Counted from the stretch's first letter, positions 30,146 through 38,232 are shown. The stretch: DNA of 40,371 nt from an uncultured Coleofasciculus sp. (GCA_937127375.1 CAKZMA010000570.1:1-40371), one strand, 5' to 3'. Numbers and translations: made by a program. Notes: generated by a model not told the origin, from the sequence alone.

Positions 30146-30358
30146 ATGAACTACCAAGAACTTGCCATTGAAAACGAAAAGCTAAATTGCGAAGTTTTTC
30201 GCCTGCGCTCGCATTGCGAAGCGCAACATATTATAATCCATAATCTTCTCAATTTGGTAAACAAATCTCCGATAAAAGTCCCAGCAAATATTACCCTAGA
30301 GGCGCTCGCGATTATTTATGGAAATGAACAGCTTGAACGTTCAACAACACAGGACTAA
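30146..30358 (+). CDS. Small leucine-zipper-like protein, 70 aa
   Basis: Residues 1-38 have a heptad pattern of hydrophobic residues (YQELAIENEKLNCEVFRLRS then QHIIIHNLLNLVN), suggesting a short coiled coil; the remainder is PANITLEALAIIYGNEQ. No family was recognised. It sits in the place of a Cro-like gene opposite an HTH repressor but has no clear HTH itself. Confidence 0.55.
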   Translation: MNYQELAIENEKLNCEVFRLRSHCEAQHIIIHNLLNLVNKSPIKVPANITLEALAIIYGNEQLERSTTQD

Positions 30359-30362
30359 TAAT

Positions 30363-30683
30363 ATGCAAATACAACTTGTAGGCGAACTGGATATTCCTCA
30401 ATCAAAAGAGAATCAGTTCTTGAATCTTAGCCCTTACGACCTCAAAAAACTCAAAAAAGCCAAACTTATTAATCTTGAGTGCTATGTCTGGCTTGCCATG
30501 CAAATAACGTATGGGCAAAAAACCAGCATAAAGATTCACCTAGCCTCTTTTTGTGATCAATGGAAATTGGCAGATCATGAAATGAGTTTGGCGCTCGCCA
30601 AACTTCAGAAAAAAGGATTATTAGGAAGCGAACCTACTCAATTTATTCAGATTGAGTTATTTGAACCTGAAGATGAATACTAA
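30363..30683 (+). CDS. Winged-helix-like protein, 106 aa
   Basis: The ATG at 30363 with AGGA upstream is favoured over 30318, which overlaps the previous gene. After a short strand (MQIQLVGELDIPQ) the protein has helices LSPYDLKKLKKAKLINLECY, VWLAMQITYGQ and LASFCDQWKLADHEMSLALA then KLQKKGLLG, which fit a winged helix as in replication-initiation or DnaD-like proteins. It resembles the N-terminal layout of the 31187 gene (a CDQW/CKQWK motif is shared). Role unknown. Confidence 0.55.
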   Translation: MQIQLVGELDIPQSKENQFLNLSPYDLKKLKKAKLINLECYVWLAMQITYGQKTSIKIHLASFCDQWKLADHEMSLALAKLQKKGLLGSEPTQFIQIELFEPEDEY

Positions 30684-30988
30684 GCCGCACTTTGACCTTG
30701 TTCAGCGGACGCTTTCGCCTTATCCTTTTCGATTCGGCGCGAGCGCATTATGAGGATTCCGGCTGCCACTTCCATCGGGTTCAAGCCAACAAGCAAAGGG
30801 CTGTACACAGCCAGCCTCTCTGACAAGGCTATTAGCACTGACATTGATGGTTCGCGATCACCTTTGATCCACATAGACCAAGCGGCATCGGAATACTTTG
30901 ACAATCTGACGCGATCGCTGTACCGCATCGATAAAAATAAATCAATCCGCTTCCGGGAAAACTCCAGTGTGTCTAAGGTATATTGCAT
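30680..30988 (-). CDS. HTH regulator, 102 aa
   Basis: Residues 25-65 (RVRLSKYSDAAWSMWIKGDR then EPSMSVLIALSERLAVYSPL) form a helix-turn-helix of phage repressor type; the end is a charged tail (RRIEKDKAKASAEQGQSAA). It is convergent with the gene ending at 30683 (overlap of four bases) and divergent from the replication genes starting at 31187, with the inverted repeat TACTCTA-CGA-TAGAGTA between. It may therefore control replication. Confidence 0.65.
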   Translation of the reverse strand: MQYTLDTLEFSRKRIDLFLSMRYSDRVRLSKYSDAAWSMWIKGDREPSMSVLIALSERLAVYSPLLVGLNPMEVAAGILIMRSRRIEKDKAKASAEQGQSAA

Positions 30989-31023
30989 TTTTTCTCCTGC
31001 ATTACTTTACAATACGTGAAGTA

Positions 31024-31040
31024 TACTCTACGATAGAGTA
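31024..31040. promoter_or_regulatory. Operator upstream of replication genes
   Basis: TACTCTA-CGA-TAGAGTA is a perfect inverted repeat, 36 bases from the start of the divergent HTH gene, within the 198-base gap before the initiator gene. Confidence 0.6.
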
Positions 31041-31072
31041 AAGGACCCAAAGTCCACCCTAGACATGGCGAA

Positions 31073-31095
31073 GCTTCCCGGTGCAAACGGGAAGC
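31073..31095 (+). other. Hairpin in leader of the initiator gene
   Basis: GCTTCCCG and CGGGAAGC pair around GTGCAAA. It lies 92 bases before the ATG at 31187. No T-run follows, so it is more likely a leader structure than a terminator. The rest of the gap shows nothing else. Confidence 0.5.
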
Positions 31096-31186
31096 CTCAG
31101 TTGATTTATCTGCTAATTACCTCAATCGCCCAATTAGCTAGGCTTCGTGAACTCACGTTTATCAAAACTATGAGCACATCAATACT

Positions 31187-32365
31187 ATGAGTATATCCAA
31201 AAATCCACAAAATCGGCAAGAGCGCTTTATCAAGTTCACAGAGAAAAAGGCGCGGGAATGGTTCAAAAAGAAACGCTTAAGCGTTTCTGCTTACCTATTG
31301 CTTATCTGGGAGCTGACAACCCCCCCAGATAAAGCTTTCGTCATTCCTAATGTCCGTAAGTTTTGCAAACAATGGAAAATTCCACGCGCCTCATTCTACA
31401 GAGCGATAGAAATCTTGAAAAACGAGGGCGAGTTTTACTGGGAAGCCACACACGGCATAGTCCTCAAACCTTTTGGTGAATTGAGACACTTGTCTCAAGA
31501 TGAAACAGTGTCTCAAGTTGAGACACTTGTCTCAAGTCGAGACAGACAGTCTCAAGTTGAGACAGACAGTCTCAAGTTGAGACAGACAGTCTCAAGTCGA
31601 GACACTGACATATATAAGGATCGCGAGCGCGAAGATCTAATCAGATCTAGATCAGATCTAGATCAGATCTCCCCCCTAACCCCCCAAGGGGAATCGGAAG
31701 GTGAGTGTGTTCCGGTTTCTGTCGAGGTTCTAAATCCGGAGCCGGAGATAGCCAAGCAAAAAAACACAACGCCACAACCCGGACCACAACCCGGAGCAAG
31801 CGAACAGTTAGAGGACTCCGAACAGAAACCAAATTCAGTTTGTCCTGAACAACCAAAAAATCTGGATGAGACAAAAAGTTCCGCCGCGCCGCGTGATAAC
31901 ACAGGTTACGTAGATACGAGCGCACAAGAGCAAGCACGGGGACAACGGTCTCGCGAGCGCCTAGCCAAGAACATCCAGAACAACCAGGAAAAGGTGAATG
32001 AACTTGTAGAGAAATTCGAGATGGGAGAAATCACCCAGTTTCCCCGGCGAGAATTACGGCTAGTAGCAGGGGCGGTGATTGGGGAATACGTGGATCTGTA
32101 TCGGGAATCCGGGGATGTGTGCTGTTCCCGCCCAAATGACATTGATTCTGGTTTCGCGGCGTATGTGGAGAAGCGATTGGGATCTAAGATTCGCGATCGC
32201 GCCAACGCCATCTCACGGATTCGCAATTGTGAGGAGACTCCAACCCGATGGCGTGAGTTGGTGGAGATGGTGGAGGGATGGCAGCGATCACGCGATCGCC
32301 AAATCAGCCCAATGAGTTCAACAGAGTTTGACCCTGAATTTTTACAAGCTTTATACAACGCATAG
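31187..32365 (+). CDS. Replication-initiator-like protein with iterons inside the gene
   Basis: 392 residues. Residues 10-100 form a winged-helix DNA-binding domain (AREWFKKKRLSVSAYLLLIW, VIPNVRKFCKQWKIPRASFY, RAIEILKNEGEFYW). Residues 100-160 are encoded by two arrays of repeats (31481-31606 and 31633-31670), so the peptide is irregular and polar. Residues 165-250 are a Pro/Glu/Gln-rich linker. Residues 255-370 are a charged C-terminal domain (REELRLVAGAVIGEYVDLYR-like; RSRDRQISPMSSTEF). The layout, DNA-binding head followed by an origin inside the gene, is that of lambda O and similar initiators. It precedes a helicase-loader-like gene. Confidence 0.7.
   Translation: MSISKNPQNRQERFIKFTEKKAREWFKKKRLSVSAYLLLIWELTTPPDKAFVIPNVRKFCKQWKIPRASFYRAIEILKNEGEFYWEATHGIVLKPFGELRHLSQDETVSQVETLVSSRDRQSQVETDSLKLRQTVSSRDTDIYKDREREDLIRSRSDLDQISPLTPQGESEGECVPVSVEVLNPEPEIAKQKNTTPQPGPQPGASEQLEDSEQKPNSVCPEQPKNLDETKSSAAPRDNTGYVDTSAQEQARGQRSRERLAKNIQNNQEKVNELVEKFEMGEITQFPRRELRLVAGAVIGEYVDLYRESGDVCCSRPNDIDSGFAAYVEKRLGSKIRDRANAISRIRNCEETPTRWRELVEMVEGWQRSRDRQISPMSSTEFDPEFLQALYNA
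31481..31606. repeat. Iteron-like array, probable origin part 1
   Basis: It begins with TTGAGACA-CT-TGTCTCAA (31481-31498). Three tandem 20-base units GACAGACAGTCTCAAGT(T/C)GA follow at 31541-31560, 31561-31580 and 31581-31600, with degenerate copies between. Unit length is not a multiple of three, so the encoded peptide changes frame from unit to unit. Confidence 0.8.
31633..31670. repeat. AGATCT array, probable origin part 2
   Basis: AGATCT occurs at 31633, 31643, 31654 and 31665, 10 to 11 bases apart, with six GATC in 37 bases. An AT-rich TATATAAGG lies between this and the first array. Confidence 0.75.
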
Positions 32366-32378
32366 GAGACGACACATC

Positions 32379-32960
32379 ATGGCTATTAGCATCAAGGCTT
32401 TTGACCAAGGACTAAAGCTTCTTGAAATGAATTATGAGCGCGAATTGCCCGAACCAATCAAGAACATCTGGTTTCAGCATTTAGACCAACATCTCACCGA
32501 TGAAGAGTTTTTAAGTGCGGTTAAGCACCTCATTCTGAATAATCGATTCATGCCCACTGCCAACGAATTGGTAGAACAGGCACACGGAACCAAGGAGGTA
32601 CGGGCTACTGAGGAGTGGCAGATGGTGATTAAAGCGGCACAACAATGGCATTCCATGGGAATCAGCGAGCGCGGATCTGAAGCCTTAGCTTATCTCTCTG
32701 ACCGTGCCAAGACTGCTTTGCAAGCGGTTGGTGGGATTCATGCGATCGCTGTAGCTGATTCCTACCGATTGGGACATTTAGAGCGCTCATTTACGCGGGT
32801 TTACTGTCAGAGTCGCAAGACGGATGCCCGGATGCTTCCGCAAGAACAGCATAAATCCACCCAGAAGCCCCAGGAAGGCACGGAAACTTATGCGCCTATG
32901 CCAGAACACATCAAGAAGCAAATGGAGGCGTTAAACGCTCGCTGGAGCATGAGCGATTAA
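32379..32960 (+). CDS. Putative replicative helicase loader
   Basis: 193 residues; the ATG at 32379 follows TAGGAGA. The N-terminal part (DQGLKLLEMNYERELPEPIK; DEEFLSAVKHLILNNRFMPT then ANELVEQAHG) matches the general pattern of G39P/DnaI-type helicase loaders and inhibitors, where a small helical domain is followed by a flexible tail. The middle is helical, the end is polar (QKPQEGTETYAPMPEHIKKQ). It follows the initiator gene by 13 bases, as helicase loaders do. Recognised by pattern and place only. Confidence 0.6.
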   Translation: MAISIKAFDQGLKLLEMNYERELPEPIKNIWFQHLDQHLTDEEFLSAVKHLILNNRFMPTANELVEQAHGTKEVRATEEWQMVIKAAQQWHSMGISERGSEALAYLSDRAKTALQAVGGIHAIAVADSYRLGHLERSFTRVYCQSRKTDARMLPQEQHKSTQKPQEGTETYAPMPEHIKKQMEALNARWSMSD

Positions 32961-33012
32961 TTTTTGCAGATATAACACCATAAACGGTAGATTTACATCA
33001 GGAATGAAGCGA

Positions 33013-33816
33013 ATGAGTAAGATTCAATGGACAGATGTGACGGATAACCCAATTCACTTAATTAAGCCAGACGGAAAACATGGAGGGCATTGGTGCAAGA
33101 AAATTAGCCCTGGCTGTGCTAATTGTTATGCAGAGGCTCAGAATCAAAAACCTTTTTACGGTTGGGCTTCTATGCGTCCTTATACCGGGAATCGCCCTAC
33201 GCTTTTCTTGCTCAATCTGGACATTCTTAATAGTTGGAGTCGGCAGCGAGCGCCAAAGAAGCACTTTGTCTGTTCGATGACTGATCTATTTGGCGATTGG
33301 GTGGCAACAGAATGGCAGTTTGAGATATTTGATGCGATGGTAGCTGCACCTAAACAGACATTCCAAGTTTTGACCAAACGTCCTCAGATTGCACTCAAAT
33401 CAATTGAAGAATATTGCCAAATAAATGGCTTAGAAAAACTACCTTCAAATATTTGGGTAGGTGTATCTGTAGAGAGCCAACAATATGCAGATGAGCGCAT
33501 TCCTGTCCTTTTTCAAGTTCCGGCACATATCCGTTTTTTAAGCGTCGAACCCTTGCTAGAGCAAGTGTTTCTGCCTTTGGAGAATATTAGCTGGGTCATT
33601 GTTGGCGGCGAGTCAGGGAGCCATGCCCGTCTTTGCCGGGTTGAGTGGATTCAGTCCGTAGTTAATCAATGCCAAAAATCAGGCGTTCCGGTGTTTGTTA
33701 AGCAGCTTGGAGCGCGTTCGTCTATTACGCTTCAAGATTCCAAAGGTGGAGATATTTCAGAGTTTCCCAAGTCATTACAAGTCCGTAACTTCCCAAAATT
33801 AAAAGTAGAGGTTTAG
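33013..33816 (+). CDS. DUF5131 (Gp37/Gp68-type) phage protein
   Basis: 267 residues from the ATG at 33013 (MSKIQWTDVTDNP), which suits this family better than 33004. The Cys cluster WCKKISPGCANCYAEAQNQK has C28, C35 and C38; the SMTDLFGDWV, VLTKRPQIAL, NIWVGVSVESQQYADERIPV, RFLSVEPLLEQV and WVIVGGESGSHARLCRVEWI blocks are the family's conserved core, probably a radical-SAM-like barrel. Members occur in many phages; the reaction is unknown. It lies between the helicase loader and the methyltransferase fusion, so a role in DNA modification is possible but unproven. Confidence 0.85.
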   Translation: MSKIQWTDVTDNPIHLIKPDGKHGGHWCKKISPGCANCYAEAQNQKPFYGWASMRPYTGNRPTLFLLNLDILNSWSRQRAPKKHFVCSMTDLFGDWVATEWQFEIFDAMVAAPKQTFQVLTKRPQIALKSIEEYCQINGLEKLPSNIWVGVSVESQQYADERIPVLFQVPAHIRFLSVEPLLEQVFLPLENISWVIVGGESGSHARLCRVEWIQSVVNQCQKSGVPVFVKQLGARSSITLQDSKGGDISEFPKSLQVRNFPKLKVEV

Positions 33817-33818
33817 AG

Positions 33819-36800
33819 ATGGCGCGTAAGAAATTAACAGGAATTCAACAGCGAGCGCAAAAAGCGCAAGATTTGTACGACTGTGCTGAACCAGGAATGC
33901 TGGCTGTAAACATTAACGGAAAGGTTGGCATAATTACTGATAAATTTATCAGTCCAGGAGGAATGCCTCATATTTGGATGCAGTATCCAGGGTCATTAGC
34001 GATGTCCGAACCCATGGATTTAATTGCCACAATTGAGAAAAAGCCAATTGCAGTCATCTTGTTCTCAGGTGGCGGTGGTGTGGAAGCTGGAATGATAGAA
34101 GCGGGAATCGAACCCATTTTAGCGGTGGAGTATGACCCAGACAAACCGGAATTATCGGAAGCGCTCGCGGCTTCCCATGAGGCAAACTTCCCCCGGTGTA
34201 AGGTGATTCGTTGTACTGTGCAAGAGTGCGCGGCTAAAAACTTTAAAGGATTTCCCCAAGAGCCAGATATTTTATGGGCATCCCCGGTGTGTGCCAATTT
34301 CAGCGCTGCCAAGAATGGCAAGGAACAGTCAGGGGACATTGAAGCGGCAAAAGCTGTCATTGCAGCGATTAAAAAGCTCAAGCCCAAACACTTTTTCTTG
34401 GAGAATGTACCATCTTACGGGCGCTCGCAATCTTGGCAGCAAATAGAGTCGATTCTGCCAGTTATCGGATATCGAATTGGATCGGCTGTGATTGATATGT
34501 CCGATTACGGCGTTCCCCAGGCGCGGCGGCGGTTTATCGCCTGGGCTTCACGAGATAAAGAACCGTTCCCTCTTCCTGAGTCGCAGGAGAAAAAGACTTC
34601 ATGGTATGAAGCGCTCGCCGATCTAATCCCCGATCTACCAGAATCCCAATTGCTTAAAGGGCAGCAGCAATCCGTGGACGAGTTTCTTGAATCTTCTAAT
34701 CAGCCTACCCCTCTGCTGATAGACCGATCGGGTGGGCGTGCTCGTTACCGAGCGGTTCCGAGTTCCAGGTCAGCCAATACCATCTTGCGATCGCACTTCA
34801 CTGATGGAAAAGGCGGCAATCGCACCAAGTTTGCTGATATCTGGTTGCCTGATGGTACAGTCAAATCGGTGTCGATTGAGTGTATGGCACGGTTGCAGAG
34901 CTTCCCGAAGTGGTATCAGTTTCCAGACCAGGTAGCGATCGCTGGCTCAATCATTGGGTATTCTGTGCCGCCTAAGTTTGTGGAGCAACTGGTCACTGCG
35001 GTCACTGCGGTCACTACGGATATCCGCAGTGAGCATGAAATTGTGCTTGACGAAATAGCTGAAGTTGCCAAAGAAATGGAATGCCCTAATGCCATGCCTA
35101 CTCTGGAATACGGCGGTAATGGAAATGGTAATCATGCGCTCGCGGTGCAGACTTCCAGTAAATCCGATGAGCAGTACACGCCAGATGTGGTGATTGAAGC
35201 GGCGCTCGCGACCTTAGAAGTAATTGATTTAGACCCCTGCTCAAGCTCCAAGACTGAACCAAATATCCCAGCCGCCAACCATTACACGAAAGAGGATGAT
35301 GGGTTGGAGCAAACATGGGCGATAGGGGACGGGCGAATTTATTTAAATCCCCCTTATTCAGACACCGCCGCTTGGGTTGACAAGCTTATTGAAGAGTACG
35401 CGCTCGGTGCTGTAAAAGAGGCGGTGGTACTGGTTAAATCTGCTACCGATACCCAGTGGTATCAAAAGCTTGACAAGTTTCCCAAATGCTTGTGGAATGG
35501 GCGGTTAAAGTTCAAAAATCCTAGTAATAACGGTTCGCCAGCACCATTCGCCAGTACCGTTTTTTACTTGGGCGATCGCCCAGAACGGTTCCGGAATGCG
35601 TTTAGTCCACACGGGCGCGTTCACGGTTTACCCGATTTGCCAGCGCCAAACTATCCCAATTTGGGAAAAGTTTTAAATGGTGCTGCTGTTCCGTGTCCTA
35701 TAGAAGTGCTTTCTCTTCTTTCTTCCAATGATTTTATTAAGCACAAAGATGAAGCTTTTTGTTATAAATTCCTTAAGCTTGATCAGGCTAATTCTGTTGC
35801 TATTGGACATTGGGAAGGCAGTCAATTCAATGTCCCTTATGAAAGTCTTTCTGTCTGTCATCTGTATGACAGCACGGGGTCGTTGCCTCAAACAGTAGCC
35901 TATTCCACTGCTTTAAAGGCATTGAAAGGGAGTGGAACGGATGAGGTTGTTGACGAGGCGGTGACAAACAACTCTGAGCTAGATGGTGACAATCTAGCCG
36001 CGAGCGCCAATCAGGTACAAACTGTCGAAACTTCTTGGGGGGTTTTTCAATGGAATGATGAAGTCCTTTTGTGGGCTTCAAAAGATCACAAAAAACGCAT
36101 TGACTGGGAGGGTTTGGAATGCTTGATTCTGGAGGAAAATGGCTCTCAAAAATTGGTCATTCCTTACGGTTCTCTTCCGATTAATAAAGATGGGTCAAAG
36201 CCACCCGTTGAAAATGCAAGGTTTCGTAAGCCATGGTGGATAGGTGGAGAGGAACTTTATGCTGCTCTTTCCCTTGCTGAGATTCGTCGTGACGGTGGAA
36301 CCCAACCCCGTGAGAAGCTGGATTTAGCTCATGTTGCTACTCTCAAAGAGGCTTTAGAGGACGGTGCGGAACTGAATCCGGTGGCAGTGTTCTACGACGG
36401 CGAGAGTTATTGGTTGGCTGATGGTTTCCATCGCTGTAAAGCTAGTCAGGATGCAGGTTTGGATGATATTCAGTGCATCATTTACCAAGGAACACGCCGC
36501 GATGCAGTGCTTTATTCTGTGGGTGCTAATGCCGAACACAAAGCCGCAAAACCTCGCAGTCGCAATGATAAGCGCCGTGCTGTAACTATGCTGCTTAACG
36601 ATCCGGAATGGTCAAAGTGGAGTAATTACGAGGTTGCTCGACAGTGTAAGGTCAGTGAGAAAACGGTGCGGAATATTCGCGCTCGCCTCACTACGGATTT
36701 CCGTAGTGAAAGCCGCACTTATACCACTAAACATGGGACTACCGCGACCATGCAAACCGGAAATATTGGTAAAGCTGAAGGGGCGAGCATATCAGGCAGT

Positions 36801-37829
36801 AACGGTAACGGCAACGGAAAAATTAACCGCCCCGCTAATCGTTGGTATGGTGGTAAATGGCGGATCGGGAAATGGATTGCTTCTCACTTTCCAGAACACA
36901 AGATCTACGTCGAACCGTTCGGAGGGATGTGGTCTGTGGGACTGCAAAAACCCCAGTCTGAGATTGAGATCTACAATGATATTCACCCACTAGCGACTAA
37001 CTTTTGGACTCGTTTGAAAGAGGATTCAGAGCGATTAATTCAGTGTATAGACGCGATCCAATGGAATGAGGAGACGGTTAAGTGGGCGAAAGAAGTAACT
37101 ACAGACCCGTTTGAATCCGCTGTTAAGTTCTACATTCAATGTCGTATTGCTTATGCTGGTGGTGGCACCGGTTGGGGTTCTGGGTATAGCCCCAAATCTT
37201 TTGATAAGAAGGAAAACAGCGATCACTCGCATCTAATCGCGATCGCCAACCGCATTAAAAATCTGCAAATTTACGGGGAGGACGCACTTGATATTATCCG
37301 GAAGTTCGATAGCCCTGATACTCTCTTTTATTGTGATCCGCCTTACGTGAAAGAAACTCGAAATTCTCACACACCCTATGAGTATGAATTTGATCGCCAC
37401 GAGGAGTTGATTACCTTATTAAGCTCAATTCAGGGAAAAGCGATTCTCAGTGGGTATCCTTCATTCAAGTATGCATCACTGTTATCTGGGTGGGACCGAA
37501 AAGATACTCAGGGTATGACCACAAGTAGCAAGGATGCCATGGAATGTATTTGGATCAAACCTACCGAACCTGCCATTAATCCAGATGACTACGCGATAAC
37601 ACCATTTAGTAACGGCAATGGTAACGGAAAACCCCTTGCTAATTCCACAGACAAAATGGATTCAGGGGGGCAAGTCGAAGTCAAGGATGCTACCGCTAAA
37701 CCTGCCATTAATCCAGATGACTACGCGATCGCCTTCCTCTCTAATCTCGATTCAATCAAGACCGACTTACTGAAAGAAGCTCGTGAGCGGATTGACGCTA
37801 TTTTGCAAGAACGTCTTGTGCAAAGATAA
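33819..37829 (+). CDS. Four-domain fusion: C5-MTase, N6A-MTase, ParB-like, D12 N6A-MTase
   Basis: 1336 residues. 77-395: cytosine-C5 methyltransferase, motif I LFSGGGG (81-87), catalytic Cys in SPVC (C158; usual form PPC), ENV (195-197), QARRR (234-238), a LQSFP/GYSVPP end. 447-600: phage DNA N6-adenine methyltransferase type (QYTPDVVIEAAL, DLDPCSSS, NPPY at 510-513). 600-805: unassigned. 806-960: ParB-like domain (LADGFHRCKA at 866-875) with a helix-turn-helix (YEVARQCKVSEKTVRNIR). 1003-1248: D12-class Dam-like methyltransferase (NRWYGGKWRIGKW; VEPFGGMW; DPPY at 1173-1176). Domains are joined by NGNGNGK-type linkers and by palindromic repeats translated as TTDIRSE (399-405) and TTDFRSE (958-964). 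Modification of phage DNA against host restriction is the likely purpose, inferred. Confidence 0.85.
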   Translation: MARKKLTGIQQRAQKAQDLYDCAEPGMLAVNINGKVGIITDKFISPGGMPHIWMQYPGSLAMSEPMDLIATIEKKPIAVILFSGGGGVEAGMIEAGIEPILAVEYDPDKPELSEALAASHEANFPRCKVIRCTVQECAAKNFKGFPQEPDILWASPVCANFSAAKNGKEQSGDIEAAKAVIAAIKKLKPKHFFLENVPSYGRSQSWQQIESILPVIGYRIGSAVIDMSDYGVPQARRRFIAWASRDKEPFPLPESQEKKTSWYEALADLIPDLPESQLLKGQQQSVDEFLESSNQPTPLLIDRSGGRARYRAVPSSRSANTILRSHFTDGKGGNRTKFADIWLPDGTVKSVSIECMARLQSFPKWYQFPDQVAIAGSIIGYSVPPKFVEQLVTAVTAVTTDIRSEHEIVLDEIAEVAKEMECPNAMPTLEYGGNGNGNHALAVQTSSKSDEQYTPDVVIEAALATLEVIDLDPCSSSKTEPNIPAANHYTKEDDGLEQTWAIGDGRIYLNPPYSDTAAWVDKLIEEYALGAVKEAVVLVKSATDTQWYQKLDKFPKCLWNGRLKFKNPSNNGSPAPFASTVFYLGDRPERFRNAFSPHGRVHGLPDLPAPNYPNLGKVLNGAAVPCPIEVLSLLSSNDFIKHKDEAFCYKFLKLDQANSVAIGHWEGSQFNVPYESLSVCHLYDSTGSLPQTVAYSTALKALKGSGTDEVVDEAVTNNSELDGDNLAASANQVQTVETSWGVFQWNDEVLLWASKDHKKRIDWEGLECLILEENGSQKLVIPYGSLPINKDGSKPPVENARFRKPWWIGGEELYAALSLAEIRRDGGTQPREKLDLAHVATLKEALEDGAELNPVAVFYDGESYWLADGFHRCKASQDAGLDDIQCIIYQGTRRDAVLYSVGANAEHKAAKPRSRNDKRRAVTMLLNDPEWSKWSNYEVARQCKVSEKTVRNIRARLTTDFRSESRTYTTKHGTTATMQTGNIGKAEGASISGSNGNGNGKINRPANRWYGGKWRIGKWIASHFPEHKIYVEPFGGMWSVGLQKPQSEIEIYNDIHPLATNFWTRLKEDSERLIQCIDAIQWNEETVKWAKEVTTDPFESAVKFYIQCRIAYAGGGTGWGSGYSPKSFDKKENSDHSHLIAIANRIKNLQIYGEDALDIIRKFDSPDTLFYCDPPYVKETRNSHTPYEYEFDRHEELITLLSSIQGKAILSGYPSFKYASLLSGWDRKDTQGMTTSSKDAMECIWIKPTEPAINPDDYAITPFSNGNGNGKPLANSTDKMDSGGQVEVKDATAKPAINPDDYAIAFLSNLDSIKTDLLKEARERIDAILQERLVQR
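35011..35032. repeat. Palindromic repeat between methylase domains 1 and 2
   Basis: TCACTACGGATATCCGCAGT with GA after it, preceded by two tandem GGTCACTGC units (34991-35009). It is read in frame as TTDIRSE. Confidence 0.85.
36688..36709. repeat. Palindromic repeat between ParB-like and D12 domains
   Basis: TCACTACGGATTTCCGTAGT with GA after it, read in frame as TTDFRSE. Confidence 0.85.
37567..37729 (+). repeat. 31-nt direct repeat in C-terminal linker
   Basis: A 31-base sequence beginning AACCTGCCATTAATCCAGAT occurs at 37567-37597 and again at 37699-37729, both encoding PAINPDDYA after the D12 methylase. The copies flank an Asn/Gly linker. Confidence 0.8.
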
Positions 37830-37860
37830 CACCATTTATGGTTAGTACATCTGAACTGTG

Positions 37861-37882
37861 GGGTAGGCTTCCATGCCTACCC
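37861..37882 (+). other. Hairpin before the sigma-like gene
   Basis: GGGTAGGC and GCCTACCC pair around TTCCAT. It lies 20 bases before the ATG at 37902, so it may shield or set translation of that gene. No T-run follows. Confidence 0.55.
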
Positions 37883-37901
37883 AATTATCTATAATAATAA
37901 A

Positions 37902-38207
37902 ATGAACAAACGCACCGATTATCACAGAGAATACTATCAACAGAAACGTCGTGCTAAGGAGGGCAGAACACCTCAAATTACAGCTCAAGAGCGGCGGCGC
38001 ACCAAATTCTTGCAAGAATTTCCAGGCTACTTTGACTTGTTGCAACAGATGGACGAGCGCGATCGCACGATCATTTTGGGATATTACGTGGAAGGTCGCA
38101 GCTTGGGATATCTGGGGGGGTTGTTTGGAGTGAGTCGGCAGCGAGCGCAAGAACTGCGGGATAAGGCTTTGCGGCGATTGCGAGAAATTTTTACTCAAAA
38201 TACTTGA
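37902..38207 (+). CDS. Sigma-70 region-4-like transcription regulator
   Basis: 101 residues. Residues 1-35 are basic. Residues 45-98 (LLQQMDERDRTIILGYYVEG, RSLGYLGGLFGVSRQRAQEL, RDKALRRLREIF) follow the region 4 helix-turn-helix of sigma factors, including the LG..FGVSR..  . QE...KALR.LR run. Region 2 is missing, so it is not a full sigma factor but may bind the -35 element or replace region 4, as phage late regulators do. Directly downstream lies a strong promoter whose -35 box overlaps its stop. Confidence 0.75.
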   Translation: MNKRTDYHREYYQQKRRAKEGRTPQITAQERRRTKFLQEFPGYFDLLQQMDERDRTIILGYYVEGRSLGYLGGLFGVSRQRAQELRDKALRRLREIFTQNT

Positions 38208-38232
38208 CAGTTTTCAACAGGCGGACTACTAT
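38204..38232 (+). promoter_or_regulatory. Sigma-70 promoter P1
   Basis: TTGACA (38204-38209), 17-base spacer, TACTAT (38227-38232). Together with promoter P2 it shows the shared pattern TTTCAACA inside the spacer. It drives the acidic-protein gene at 38264. Confidence 0.75.

Noticed and set aside
31481-31606. CRISPR array
   Set aside because: The units are directly tandem with no unique spacers, so this is an iteron-type array.
31647-32358. Minus-strand frames over the initiator gene
   Set aside because: They overlap a well-supported plus-strand gene and look like complement translation of its polar linker.
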